From the NCBI GenBank assembly GCA_009760855.2, contig WPIO01000137.1:62001-126000 (forward strand): 64,000 nt of DNA. Direction: 5' to 3'. How positions within the stretch are numbered: the stretch's first letter is position 1; each line of letters opens with the position of its first letter. Both the position numbers and the translations under genes were made by a program. The notes under the pieces were generated by a model. It had not been told where the DNA came from and did not search any database. It saw nothing but the letters and a program-made list of their open reading frames with translations. This document shows, one piece after another, positions 1 to 10,747 of the stretch. This DNA comes from Cristatella mucedo. Lineage: Eukaryota; Bryozoa; Phylactolaemata; Cristatellidae.

Positions 1-70
1 CTCTCTAGGGTAAGGCATACATAGTCTTTGTGGCTTTGTATACTTGCAGACGGAGATTCATCGCCCTACA
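1..70 (+). repeat. LINE-B 3' end fragment
   Basis: The stretch matches the end of the LINE-B family seen at 5240-5304: a 'gtctttgtggctttgta' block followed by 'acggagattcat'. Only the extreme 3' end lies inside the window; the rest would extend beyond base 1. The match is short, so the call is moderate. Confidence 0.5.
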
Positions 71-309
71 AATCTCTTTGATTTAAGGTTGTAAAACGTT
101 AGTATGGCAACTAAAAAATTAAGCTTGCAATTTTCCTCTCTGGCTTCTGCAATAGAAATGATGGGCTCAAGAAAATAGACTACACTTCCAATTGGAGCTT
201 CGATTTTACGATTCAAAAAACATTTGAGATTAGCACCATCTACCTGTGGCAAAGACCCGAATCTTTATAAAATATGGCAAGGGTAGCCAAGAAAGCTCGA
301 TAACTTTCG

Positions 310-717
310 TTAGCCAACGTACAAGCATGCAAGGAGTGAGCTCAGAAACACAGCCGCCAGTTCCAACTGCAGTGTGGAGGATTTAAGATTATACGTCGGC
401 TGAGGTCCCACTGCTAAGTTAAGATTACCGGCGTAATTATGGAAAAGATGCCGAGTGATTTTGCCTGCTAAATCATCCGTTGCAACTCCGAAAACAGCGA
501 AAGTCCACGACGGCCTGAAATGCAACGTTGTAATTAAATAGAAGCGAGCGCTACTGTTGGTAGTAATTTCCAATTCGCGTGCAGTGGTTTTCATGCTGTA
601 TAATTTGCATTTTGGACTGTTTAGTGTGAGTTTCAACTTGCTAGAATGTCTGCAGAGATTTCCAAACAGCCTACCGCAGGAATTGATTCGGTTGCCATAG
701 TTGTGTGAGTGCATCAT
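310..717 (-). CDS. Uncertain minus-strand ORF with hydrophobic C-terminus
   Basis: An uninterrupted 135-codon frame on the minus strand that I do not recognise. Its C-terminus (about residues 113-135) is a hydrophobic run preceded by Ser/Thr, ending LLACLYVG. That could be a membrane segment or a GPI-anchor signal. Two N-S/T type glycosylation sequons are also present. It lies antisense to, and just upstream of, the phosphatase transmembrane exon. It does not match the repeat families in this window. It could be a terminal exon of another gene, a decayed repeat, or chance; 135 codons is only modestly longer than expected by chance. Confidence 0.2.
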   Translation of the reverse strand: MMHSHNYGNRINSCGRLFGNLCRHSSKLKLTLNSPKCKLYSMKTTARELEITTNSSARFYLITTLHFRPSWTFAVFGVATDDLAGKITRHLFHNYAGNLNLAVGPQPTYNLKSSTLQLELAAVFLSSLLACLYVG

Positions 718-936
718 AACCTATGGTGGCAATTGTATGTCGGCTACCAAGGAGGCTTCTGCTGAATCTTCATACAACCTCAGCATTAGTGACTACGTTG
801 CCTGCTTGCTTACGTATTATTCATACTATGTCGTTTTCTGCTCGTTTTCTTGCATAGGAAATGCCAGATTGGAAGCTAATTTTCAAATAAATACTTGCGT
901 TTCTAGTCATAACCTTTGGCTGGCTTGCTTTTTCAG

Positions 937-1063
937 AGCCCTTACCTACATCGACTTCTGTCATACCCATTTCTTCGACTCGACATGAGGGCATAATTAT
1001 CGGCAGTTGTGTTGGTGCAGCCCTGCTGGTGGTTATGGTCGCTGCCGTCATTTTTGTCCAAAG
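937..1063 (+). CDS. Receptor tyrosine phosphatase, transmembrane exon
   Basis: After an acceptor (gctttttcag at 927-936) the + strand encodes a Ser/Thr/Pro-rich stalk (PLPTSTSVIPISSTRHEG), then a 23-residue hydrophobic helix starting GIIIGSCVGAALLVV, then FVQR. This is the expected layout of the stalk and single-pass membrane exon of a receptor phosphatase. The frame starts after a phase-1 intron, as is usual for exons following extracellular modules such as fibronectin III. The 3' boundary is less certain: the donor used here (CAAAG|GTTATT) is weak. A better-looking GTATGT lies about 35 bases downstream. Assignment to the same gene as the catalytic exons is inferred from strand, order and topology; 8 kb of intron with no recognised exon separates them. 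Confidence 0.55.
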
Positions 1064-1339
1064 GTTATTTCCATTATCAACTGTTGTATTTTGTATTTTG
1101 TATGTGCAATTATGACGCGATAATGTTCCAGTGAACCACATAAAAAATGCAGTCACATTGTAGCCAAATGCATTCGTGCTATCTACCAAGTTGTAGACGC
1201 TATAGCTTAGGCAAATGTAGGGTAAACTGAAGAGACTTGGTATTGTTCTGGAGAGGCGATGACATTGTTTTCTCCTCCGTTAAAAAAAGGTTATTCGTGG
1301 CAGCACAGAGTGATTGATGATGCTCTTTTTGTTATTACT

Positions 1340-1835
1340 ACGTGAGCAGCTCCTTCTAGTTCCGGTGGTGCTAAGCTGGAGGTTTCTCGAATTCTGTCAC
1401 TCACTGCTTGCTGGCCTATCGCCATGTGCAATCAGACGAGAACGGCTGCTGCAAAACTCTGCAATTAGGCATGTCTATCGCGAGCTTCGCAGTTGCCACA
1501 TCACACGACTTCTCGCCGATCTGCACTGGCAAAAAGTCAAGCAACTGATTGACTTCAACGTTTTTTTCGCTCAATCTTAGGTTTCTTCATTCTTTGGCTA
1601 TAGCCTATCTCTCAGATCTACTCCCCCCATCAGGCCAAGCATTCTACCACCCGATTTTTTGAAATCCGACAATTTACCAATACCTCGTACAAACCTCAAA
1701 TCCTTTGGAGACCGTGCGTTTAGCTCGTATGCTCCCAAAGCCTGGAACTCACTCCCAATTTGCGTCAGAACATCCCCAGACTTGACCACATTTAGAAAGA
1801 ACTTAATAACAGGCTGGACAGTCGCCACTTGATGC
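1340..1835 (+). mobile_element. LINE-A (L2-like) fragment, end of reverse transcriptase ORF
   Basis: The fragment encodes the C-terminal part of the LINE-A ORF2 in broken frames: CHSLLAGLSPCAIRR, LLADLHWQKVKQ, then FGDRAFSSYAPKAWNSL and SPDLTTFRKNL. The same blocks recur at 37258-37728 and 58574-59035. It is 5' truncated and lacks the usual 3' UTR and ATT tail. It lies in the phosphatase intron after the membrane exon. Confidence 0.8.
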
Positions 1836-3235
1836 TACTAAAAGTAACTCAGCAAAATTTGAAAGAATTAGAATTGTATGCCAGCAACAACGGGTAGAGG
1901 AGGCTGTGCTAGTATCATGATTGCAGAGAGTTCGCAAAGCTAAAGCTGTTCGTCATAGTGACCAGCACCTGGGAGCGGCAAAACCAAGGAAAAAGCAGAT
2001 GCCGACGAATTAGCACAGTGAAAGCTCTCCGCTCATTGTTGACGAATAGACACAGACTTTCATGAAATTGGCCAGTTTCTTTTTTGATGGGGACTACCAA
2101 ATACTTAGCTTTAGGATCTGAGTTTGCAGCAATAGTCTGCATCTTTCTAATCTCACTACATCAAGGGGTCTATAGCTATTATACTTTACCATGTTGTTAA
2201 TATGTGGGTCGTTCTGGGATGCAAGGAGCTTGGCTGTAAACGAAGAGGCAGCTAGCTCTTAACTGTTTGGAGTATAGATCACCTGACTCTCAAAGTTCTT
2301 GAACAAAACCACTTTCTGTTAAAGACGCTTAAATGCATTTTGAAGATATCAATCTTTCGTATTGCAGAACCACTTTGAAAACTTCTTGACAACCGTTGAC
2401 TTACCGAATACTCTTTAATGTTTAGCGTGCATCAAATGGAGACATTTTTAAGTATTATCATCTAAATTTCAATGACTTAATATGAAAAATTTATAATTTT
2501 TATTATATGGCACAGTGCAGATGTTGGAATTTCAATTTAAGAACTTGCAAGTACTTTAACATTACCTATCTGTATGGCTAAAGAAAATTGCAGCTTATTT
2601 GAAAGATGTGTTAGAATGGTACCAGATGAGCCTGTAGTGGCTATTATCACCACTTGTCGCTTGAAATAAACGAACGGTCATTGCAGAATTTGAATATAAG
2701 ACCACGGTTGTGAAATAGTGAATATTACATTGTGTGCTATCGCCTAAACTATATAAATATATACCACGGCTCAATGCCTGTGAACTACTTTCGCAATACC
2801 AGTAGTGACGGTTACCACCATCCTGTGGTGTAATAAATGAATATACTGTTTTTGCTATAAGATTTAGGGATAGATTGATATGTTTAAATATTACATACAA
2901 TGAGTTGGTTCACATTTGCCGGAGGAGCCCTGCCATGCCCAGGCCGCAGCTACCACGACTGTTGGTTCAGGTAGGCACCAAACCCTTCCGACCCAGAAAC
3001 GACGTTCTTGAGGCAGTTCCTGTGCAATGCCTTTAGTCCATGCCTGCAGGACCAACTGTTGTGTGGGGCCCTGCTGCTTATGCTATTGTAATTATCACAG
3101 CAGCAGCCGGCCCCTGATGTATGCCTCCTCCCTGAAGCAGGTGGTTGGGGAAATGACTCAGACCAGCATCCGGTCTTTAATGTAAGGATGTTGCTCGCCA
3201 AAGCTGCACTCTATTCAACGGGTACATTCTCTGAT
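1836..3235. other. Intronic stretch, no gene recognised
   Basis: Both strands were read for exons and repeat-family matches. The short ORFs here lack recognisable motifs or coherent splice sites. A GC-richer patch around 2915-3200 has no identified origin. Confidence 0.5.
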
Positions 3236-3400
3236 TATCCAGTCTATTGTATAGCGACAGAAGATTCTTTTCAGTATCGCCACAGCTTGCAGTGGTGATA
3301 AAGAATCACCCACCTCAGGATTCAGCCTCACGACAACAGGACCCAGGGCGTGAAAAGCCACCGCCTTAGCTAGTGTACCGAAAAAGATGTTATCTGCAAC
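3236..3400 (-). mobile_element. SINE2 (tRNA-derived) copy
   Basis: Read on the minus strand, it has an A-box-like 'cggtacactagctaaggcgg', a B-box-like 'gaggctgaatcctg', and a tail 'cttctgtcgctatacaa'. The same order and tail occur at 21183-21352 and 54739-54905, which defines a family. The promoter boxes suggest an RNA polymerase III tRNA-like origin. This copy is diverged. Confidence 0.65.
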
Positions 3401-3699
3401 GCATGTATCGTGGTATTGCAATAAGCCAAATGCCCTTACAGTAACGTACTACACGCCTGCGACAAACGGATAAGCCATTTTACAGCCGCTGCCATTCCTC
3501 AAGCTCTCGTATATGTAGGCATTAATAGAAATCAAGATGGAGTCTCGTTCAATGCTCACGTTCATACTAGTGTCTCGGCTAGCCTCCCACAAAAATAGCC
3601 GCCGCTGGAGCTATGTTATACAACAAATGATAGGAGAAAATGGTTTACTCATTCCGCAAAGAGTATGAGACCTTCTATGGTCTTGACTGGACTCCTATA

Positions 3700-4150
3700 T
3701 TGAGGCTCTAAATGTTAAACGGTGGAGGTTCTGTTTGCCTTGGTTTCTATTGCCAGAGAAGATTGTAGCGCTGCTGAAGATTGCGATGCTGTTAAAGCAT
3801 TTTGCACAGTATTGTTTGGGCGACGACGCGATATACGATTGGGGTGACCAGCCAGCCGACGTAAAGCAAGACTACAACAAGCCGTGGAATGAGTTAATTC
3901 TGATCTTCTCGCGGTTGCCGTATGAAAAAGCCGAATTGGACGCCGAGAGGTTTCGGCTGGAGCAGGAGTACCTCGCCGGAGCCGAGACCGGGACAAAGAT
4001 ACACAACGAGCTGCTTAATTACCAGTCGACTTCACCGTCGACCGCACACCAGAGCCAAACGGGCGAGCGGAATTTATTCAGCTGCCGCATCTATTCAACT
4101 GCAATAATTGTGGAGAAAGCAGGTATGGGACCACTTCCGACCTAGAATAA
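3700..4150 (+). pseudogene. Retroelement-like ORF remnant, first part
   Basis: A GC-rich open frame (about 3735-4145) reads as charged soluble protein (YEKAELDAERFRLEQEYLAG) and is unlike the AT-rich intron around it. SINE1 (4155-4302) interrupts it, and a similar acidic open frame continues on the other side. Composition, lack of introns and context suggest the gag region of an LTR retrotransposon. No domain is recognised, and a canonical CCHC knuckle is not visible, although CNNCGESRYG occurs in another frame near 4105. Confidence 0.35.
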
Positions 4151-4154
4151 AAAT

Positions 4155-4302
4155 AATAAAAAAATACAATTAATGTATATAGCCCCCCAAGAGAACTTAA
4201 TCTCTATTCATGCGCTTCTCATATGCCTCGGGGCTCGAGCCCACGACCTCAGTCAGACCTTGGTCGGAGCGAGCCTCCTTAACCGCTAGACCAAACCAGC
4301 TC
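4155..4302 (-). mobile_element. SINE1 (tRNA-Glu-like head, LINE-A-like tail)
   Basis: On the minus strand the head reads 'tttggtctagcggttaagg' (A box, close to tRNA-Glu 'tggtctagtggtta') and then 'gtgggctcgagcccc' (B box). The tail is 'gagattaagttctcttgg' followed by an A/T-rich end. It sits inside a retroelement ORF remnant, so it inserted after that element. Other copies are at 18041-18192, 21538-21662, 43543-43682 and 63430-63584. Confidence 0.85.
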
Positions 4303-4309
4303 GGCAGCA

Positions 4310-4955
4310 GCAGCCAAAGAGCACGAGAGCGAAGTAAGTGCACAGCGGCAGCAGCCGGAGACGAAAGATAAGTATTGTCCGACGGTTTTTAGCATCGAGG
4401 CGATAGTAGACTGCGACGGGGCGCTGGCGGACCGAGAGAGCGATGTCTTGGCGGCAAAGAGCAACAGCACAAGTGTGATAGAAGCTGAGGGCATTGCGAT
4501 GACAGGCATTAGACAAGAGAGCGACTTCTCCGCCGATGAGCCTAGTGACGATAGCTTCTTATTGGTATAAATCCTTAGCGTAAACCTCTGGGTGCAGAGC
4601 ACAGCGGAACGCCACGAGATAGCGGTCAGCCGTGAAGCGATGTTATCCTTCGACGAGGCACCGCCGGAGCCACTGCTATAGGATATTTCAAGCCGGCTCC
4701 AATATCTGGCCTCCAGCTTTACAGAGCGCCAACCACTAAGAGCCTCACCGCCGCCGTCCGGTAGCCAGCAGTTTGGAAAAAAGGGGAAACAGCCTCATGC
4801 TTATCGACCTTTTACGAGCCGTGACCACCGGAGCATCATCGCTGCTATCAAATGGCATCGTTCCGTCCCTTCTGACCGTGTCGGTATTGTTGTCTGTGAC
4901 CAGATCAGACTCAAGAGCCAGGACCCTGGCGAGTGGGATAGTGTCAGCTGTTGGC
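4310..4955 (+). pseudogene. Retroelement-like ORF remnant, second part
   Basis: Beyond SINE1 one + frame stays open for about 215 codons with only two in-frame stops (near 4567 and 4678). It starts AAAAKEHESEVSAQRQQ and later reads SFTERQPLRAS, FGKKGKQPHAYRPF and RVGIVVCDQIRLKSQ. The protein is acidic, then basic and Gln/Ser-rich. The frame is cut by LINE-B at 4966 and resumes after its target duplication at 5316, where it would read NPLPSHCAG and then stop. That resumption shows it was one continuous ORF before the insertion. A retrotransposon gag-like protein is the best guess; no homologue is named. Confidence 0.4.
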
Positions 4956-4966
4956 TGAATCCGCTT

Positions 4967-5304
4967 AAAGACAGTCGGCGACAGAAGCTTTAGCTCTGAG
5001 GGTCCTAGACTGTGGAACTCGCTTCCACAATTCTTACGCAACGACATCTACTCTCCAACTGCCGACGATGGCACATCTTGTTCAGCCGTCCTGAACTGCT
5101 ACTTCTATCCTACTCACTACCTCAACTGCTCTCCTAACTCTGCTATGCTTCCCACTTTCTTTTTGTTGCGTGAGACGAAGTCTGTTGGCTACCGAATGCG
5201 TACCGAAAGCCGCTTAGGCTGTGAGTGCTCTATACAAAACTCTCCTGCGTAACACCCACGTGGTCTTTATGACTTTGTGGAGTTACTGACGGAGATACAT
5301 TACA
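4967..5304 (+). mobile_element. LINE-B 3' fragment with 11-bp target duplication
   Basis: A 5'-truncated LINE-B begins with 'aaagacagtcggcgacagaa' and ends 'gacggagatacattaca'. It is flanked by a perfect direct repeat, tgaatccgctt, at 4956-4966 and 5305-5315. The duplication proves insertion by target-primed reverse transcription and fixes both ends. It encodes the last residues of ORF2 (GPRLWNSLPQFLRND in related copies) plus the 3' UTR. Confidence 0.9.
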
Positions 5305-5315
5305 TGAATCCGCTT

Positions 5316-5840
5316 CCCAGCCATTGTGCCGGGTGATTTAACCTTGACCTGCAGTGCATTAGTAACTGAGTCAGGAGACCGGCTATTCTTGGAGCTGCAG
5401 ACTGCTACTGATTGGCTGTACCTAGGCCAATAGACCCCTGCCAAGGCCACCTCAGCCAATAGCATTCATTCAGGGCTACTATATATTGGATCCGTTCGTT
5501 ACTTGTTCTTTGTCCGCGTTTCCGTAATTGCATACTGTCCACGCTATGTTTGTTGGCTGCGGTAATAAACTACCGTAATTTTTTCGACCATTGACTGGTG
5601 AATGGCTTCACGGCAGCACTGCGTCTCACACCAGCCGCCGAGTGGCAGGAGCTTGCTGTGGCCGGAAGTACCTCGATTCGACGACCCAAAATCCGGTCGA
5701 GGCGAGCCGCTATTGCTTGCGGTATTATCCGGCAGTGACGTCAAACGTAGCAGAAGGTCTCAGCCTCAGTGGGAAAATGGCGACAGCTGGTTGTCATTCT
5801 AGAATATGGCCAATGCCCACCGGCGGTTTTTCCGGACACT
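5316..5840 (+). mobile_element. LTR-like promoter/terminator block and short ORF, left half of interrupted element
   Basis: This GC-richer block contains several CCAAT/ATTGG boxes (around 5412-5462), a TATA-like 'ctatatattgg' (about 5479) and an AATAAA (about 5564). This is the order expected in an LTR (U3, R, U5). A short open frame follows (5602-5802; SHQPPSGRSLLWPEVPRFDD). It continues the remnant at 3700-4955, so it may be the 3' LTR of the same element or the start of another. A solo LTR at 5841-6572 interrupts it. Exact LTR ends and a primer binding site could not be fixed. Confidence 0.4.
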
Positions 5841-6572
5841 TGTAACCGAGTTCAAGGGGTCAAAGGCTAGTTCCCGCATACCTCGATACACTCCGGCCAC
5901 GCTGCCGCTGGCCATGCTGCTGAACCTGGATAAGACGAGCAGCCGTCAGGTTAAACCTCTTTATAATAATGCAAGTGCCAACGAAAACAGGGAAACTAAA
6001 CAAGTCTACAGGTAGAGTCCTAAACAAAGAACACTACAACGGCGCAAGACGACGCAGCAATCTCAAACAAACTTGTTAGTTTGTCAGTTGGCTTCCACCG
6101 TCACACCGTCGCCGGCCTCCGTCGCACCAGTACAAGCATACGCCATACAAGATCCGGCTAGCGGAATATTCTGAGATTCACGGAGAAGACGGCCGCAACA
6201 GTCGAGAGCTTCTGCCGAAAGACGCCAACACGCGGGAGGGGGGGACACGAACACGCTACAGGGGGAAGCTGAATGTGAAATTCTCAAAAACGAGCGAGCT
6301 ATCCAGCTCTGCTGGGGCCTTGGGTTCTCGTCGCCTTGCGTGCGTGGCCGCATCGCCGGAGCATGCCTACAACTATCCAGGTGCATAACCCGGCGATACA
6401 TGGAGCCTCCAACACCACCACTTTCACGGCCAACTCCTCCTACCCAAGAGCCCCGGTGACTTCACGCCACCGCAAATCCGGCCATGCCGTAGGTCCGACC
6501 CCGGCCTAGGTGCTGACCCTTACCCTCATTAAATCCGCCTGGTCCAAGGCCACCGAAATCTGCCTGGGTACA
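5841..6572 (+). mobile_element. Solo LTR, family 1 copy a (4-bp target duplication CACT)
   Basis: The element starts TGTAACCGAG and ends CTGGGTACA, so the termini are the TG...CA inverted ends of an LTR. It is flanked by the direct repeat cact at 5837-5840 and 6573-6576. Length is 732 bp. A second copy with the same 5' sequence (TGTAACCGAGTTC) and a matching body lies at 34504-35230. No internal gag-pol is present, so this is a solo LTR left by recombination. Four-bp duplications and TGTAAC ends are usual in Ty3/Gypsy-type elements. Strand is arbitrary because transcription direction is not shown. Confidence 0.85.
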
Positions 6573-6576
6573 CACT

Positions 6577-6720
6577 TAGGTCCAAGAACCGCTCAGCCTC
6601 GGAATACGGAGAAGACCAGAGGTCTAAAAGTGGCTGTGGGTCGCGAAACTCTACGCGGCCAGGCAATATTTCAATTGTTACCTAACAAACTACTCCTTGA
6701 TCCGGAAGCTTAATAAACAT
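6577..6720 (+). mobile_element. Right half of the element interrupted by solo LTR family 1
   Basis: After the CACT duplication the GC-rich sequence of 5316-5840 resumes (taggtccaagaaccgctcag...) and runs to 'ggaagcttaataaacataaag', where an AATAAA appears and base composition drops to intron level. Removing the LTR joins the two halves without a gap. Product unknown. Confidence 0.4.
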
Positions 6721-7990
6721 AAAGTTTTCTTGTTTCTGTTAAGAAAACTGGTTTTACTCGCACTTTATGTTAACATTTACTATCATAGAACTGCAAATGT
6801 TAAAATCACTTGATTACATATGTAAGCTGGAAAAAGCTCGTGAAGTTTAGCCTTTCTGTACTGTTGCTCTTTCTTCAGAAAAGTCCTGTTTATTGTGTCT
6901 ATACGACACAAATTTTGTATTCAATCTTTTCCGACCGCGTTCACTAAAATCATCACCTCAGGCTTTTTATTTTTGATAAGTATGGTTTTCTCGCGTCTGC
7001 TTCATCAGAGAAATTCTAAACTGGGCGTGTGAATTCTTCTTTGATGTCTGACATGCATCTTGCTCTAAAAGATGACTGATCTATTTCTCTGGAGGGGGTT
7101 TGGAAAACAAGGTCAGGGCAGCGTGGAACCCTGCCAACGGACGAAGGAATACGTACAGTTTGAGAGGAGTTCTGTTGCTAGTTTGATGCTCTAAAGAATT
7201 CACAATTCGGAAGTAGCAGTCACGAAAGTCGTTAGGTTGTTCCTGCTGTATTCTGTGGACCTCAATATGCACACCTCTACATTTTTACGTGTACCAGCTA
7301 GTGAATATCCCAGAGTTGTATAAATAATTGACTGTTCACGTTAAAAGAAATTGTTTAAAACATTCACTCATGCGAACCAAAATGGTCAATACAAATTAGG
7401 GTAATTTGTCGAGTTTGGGTGTACATTCTACAGCTCAGGGCACTCGTTCATATCCTACTTGCTTACCTAAGTTTTTCATGCAGACCTCTCATATCTTGTC
7501 AGTCAGTCAATTTTGTTGAGTTTTCACTCCTATCTAGATAAATTGTCAAACTAAGGAGCGGAATGCATCTGCTTGGTGCCAGCGAACTCTTGATGTCAAA
7601 TCAATCAAATATCGGTGTTCACTAGTCTCCTACTCAGCAACGAAGGAAATTAAGATGTCGGCTTCAGGAGATTGTTCTGTCACAACTTCAAAGATACAAA
7701 TGTAAAGTATTAGGCTTAACCTCATGAATTCAGGCAGTAGCAAAACAAGTAGTAGGATTGCTAACCTGAGGTTCGCACCATTTCCAACAGTGCACACACA
7801 AAATCATCCAATGTTTTCGAGAACATAGATGTGACGTTTGCAGCATTGACTAAATTGTTGATTTGAGTTAATTAGGTAATCATACTTTGTACAAAAGAAT
7901 AAGAAATTATTCAACGCACAAATCTGAAGTTAACCATTGAGGTTAAGCTCAAAATATAATGGGAGGAATGTTTTAGTAATTGAATAATAA
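6721..7990. other. Intronic stretch, no gene recognised
   Basis: AT-rich intron. No exon with phosphatase similarity, no repeat family match and no long open frame were seen. The juxtamembrane exon(s) of the phosphatase should lie between 1064 and 9095 but I could not identify them. Confidence 0.5.
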
Positions 7991-7999
7991 TTGAGGGTG

Positions 8000-8255
8000 T
8001 ACTGGCATTTAGTAGGCCCCTGTTATTCGTCCTTGATTGGTCGTGGGTGCTGACAATGTGCATGCTGCTACTAACCACATTTGCATACTGACCCTGTGCA
8101 TGTCACCCCTAACCATGATGTTCATGTTGTTTATCAAGCACGATATTACTCACCATTCAATTACGTTTCATTTTGCAGCAAATGTAAAGCGCCTAGAATG
8201 AGATTGAGTTGTCCGAGGGCACTTTATCATGTGCATTATTGCTATCATCATTAAT
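8000..8255 (+). mobile_element. LINE-A 3' end fragment
   Basis: It matches the LINE-A 3' UTR: 'gcatttagtaggcccctgtt', 'gtgcatgctgctactaacc', then 'gcaaatgtaaagcgcctaga', 'gagattgagttgtccgaggg' and a decayed ATT-type tail. The ORF part is absent. Confidence 0.8.
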
Positions 8256-9094
8256 ATTTCTGTAAATTACAGAAATCACGTATTGTACAAGTACGATCTA
8301 GGTTTAAACGATTTCCACATAAAAAGGAAGCACATAAATCTATTAGGCTTACCATACTTAACTCAAACTGAACCTAAAGTAAGGCATCTACAATGTCAAC
8401 AGATATCTCCAACATATAAGCCTCTTTCAAAACTACTGTATTTATTCCTATGGGGTACACGATTGCAGCTCGTTGAGACATATGCATATTGTATTTCTGT
8501 AAGCTTGAATGTACACGTTCATTGTTAAGGTATTCTACCTTATGCTTTGTATAATACTGTTTCATTTGAAGACTAGTAAATATGGATAGCATATTATAGA
8601 GTTCAATTACTATGCATAACAACTTTCCTGTGGAATTACCTGGATTATCAACCACACTATAGTCCATTTAAACACCATTTTAGTCTAAGCAATACTTTCA
8701 AGAAAACGGTGTGCCTAAAAAATGCCTCATTATCGTGAATTGATTCCAAAGACATGCTTGCGAACTTTATAAATGCTGCCTCTTTCTCCACGTATAGCTG
8801 AACTATCTGGCTTATGCTGCTATTGCCTTTCTTCCCTTTTTTAAATGAAGGTTCATATTTCATTTGCGTAAATCCTTTGATAACTCACTGACAAATATCC
8901 CGAGAGTTCAAGTACATGGCATCTTTACAATACTTGCTTTTAGTGCTAACCTGAATGACCAGTACTAAACCAAGCTTTGTAATCGCTATATAATAGAGGA
9001 TGACCATGTTTATAGTTCAATAGATGTGCCATTAACAGCACGTAGAATGCCACTTTCCCAGTATTTTTTAATCGGAGTATTTTTCACTGTGCAG

Positions 9095-9182
9095 GAAATC
9101 CAGGCTAACGAAGCACCACCTGGCTTGGAAGGACGAGAACTTGCCAATAAACCTAAAAACAGGTTTCATAATATATTGCCTT
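9095..9182 (+). CDS. PTP domain D1, exon 1 (KNR motif)
   Basis: The exon lies between an acceptor (tttttcactgtgcag) and a donor (CTT|GTGAGT). It encodes EIQANEAPPGLEG then ELANKPKNRFHNILP, the substrate-recognition KNR motif at the start of a classical tyrosine phosphatase domain. Family consensus is KNRY; here the aromatic is Phe. It starts in phase 0 and ends after one base of a Tyr codon, completed by the next exon to give PYD. The enzyme family removes phosphate from phosphotyrosine on the cytoplasmic side of the plasma membrane. Confidence 0.9.
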
Positions 9183-9924
9183 GTGAGTATTTGAGATACC
9201 ATCCTAGTACTGCATGTGCAAGCGTTTGTTTGAGGTGCACTCGTCTTTGGTAAAATGCACTGACTGCATCTCTTAGACTAGATTGACGGCAGTTCTAACC
9301 AACAGCTAACTCATTTGTACAGGCACCTCAGCAAAGACTTTCTAGTAGCCTAACGTATGATTCAAAGACATCGTGTTAGGATGATTAGTGGTACCATAAT
9401 GCATTTCAGCAACCATAACATGCAATGCCTTGCACTGCCTCGGCTTCCATTTGAGCATGGTGTTGGAGCCACAGCAAACCAATGCTGCGATTTTAAATCT
9501 CCGTAAGTATGGTGAGCTGATAATAGTGATCGGCCCAGAAGCCTGTACACTTTTATATGCTTAGGGCTCCCATGCTCCATCCGATTCTCCGAGTATCTGC
9601 GTATTTTACACAGTTCTTTAGTACCTGGTGATCGGGCTGTCGGCCATGTCTCAGAGTTTGCAGTACTCGAGACTAGCTATTACAAAACGTTCCTTTATAA
9701 GTGGCCTCACTTGTCCGACTAATCTTTTAGTTTTGCCATTTCTTTTCTTTGGTTGAGTAGCATCTACCTTTCCTGTTGCCGGTCATCGGTGGCATGACTC
9801 ACCATGTGCTCTATTTTTACAAATCGCTGTGGATTCCAGGTGCAATGCACGGTATGTTAAGCAGGTATGATGCAATACTTATCGCTGGTACCTTCGGTTG
9901 CAAGTCAATGGCCTACTGATCGGA

Positions 9925-9995
9925 AATGTAAAGCGTGTAGAGAGAGATTGAGTTCTCTGAGGGCGCTTTATCAAGTGCATTATTATTATTATTCT
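9925..9995 (+). mobile_element. LINE-A tail fragment
   Basis: Only the last 70 bases of LINE-A are present: 'aaatgtaaagcg', 'gagattgagttctctgaggg', 'cgctttatcaagtgcatt' and (ATT)n. The sequence is near consensus, so it is a recent, severely 5'-truncated insertion in the D1 intron. Confidence 0.85.
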
Positions 9996-10564
9996 TAAAG
10001 TGAAGGTTTGCTGCATTTTCTGACAAGTTGTTTTCTGGGTAACCCCTGTCTACGTCTTGGCTCATACGAGTTACTTTGTTGAAGCTCTATTAAAAATAGG
10101 TTAGGCTGATACAATTACATACCTTGGTAGGGAAGGTTTCTATGATGGGCTTTTGTGACAGGATAGGCTGATAGGAAAATAGTCATATCAAGATTTTTGT
10201 AGCTTTTGCAGGTTTGGTTAGCGTGTTCAATGATGTCATTTGCACATTGTTAACATACCATTTCTTACACGAAGTTTGCAGTTGTTCCTGTCCTCTTTAC
10301 AATTGATCATTGAATGCTTATGCATTGGTGTTCACTGCACACATACTTGCTCCTTCGCCGAGACATTGGTATGTTGCCATCTGGCCCCAGTCCAATATAA
10401 ATTTAGTCTAGCAGCTGTTATCACATCTGAGCCTAAATGAGCATGCACACATAAGCACGTGCATAAAGTAGACACACAAGCGAGCACGTTAAAAGTGGCC
10501 AAGGTTTCGCAGGTGTGCATGGTAGCAAGAGTTTATATATTACAAACCTGCATTGTTCTTGCAG

Positions 10565-10629
10565 ATGATTTTAACCGTGTCAGCCTAGCTGCACCTAGTC
10601 AAGGCTACATAAATGCATCCTACATTGAT
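10565..10629 (+). CDS. PTP domain D1, exon 2 (YINASYID)
   Basis: Acceptor ttcttgcag, donor GAT|GTAAGT. It encodes (Y)DFNRVSLAAPSQGYINASYID. This is the PYD...VxL...DYINASYIDG block of classical phosphatases, with Gly in place of the usual Asp before YINAS. Its first two bases complete the Tyr codon begun in the previous exon. Domain D2 has an exon with the same start phase (24969-25042). Confidence 0.93.
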
Positions 10630-10747
10630 GTAAGTATTGCAAGCCAACAAGGGCTACCGAGATAAAATGCAGGTATTCTCCAGTGACTTATAAGCATTTC
10701 TCAATTCGTGTGCCTCGGTTTGTATTAACTTGCATGTATCTTTGCAG

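Noticed and set aside
701-936. Possible fibronectin III end upstream of the membrane exon
   Set aside because: SSYNLSIS is suggestive, but there is no conserved Trp/Tyr framework and no clear exon borders.
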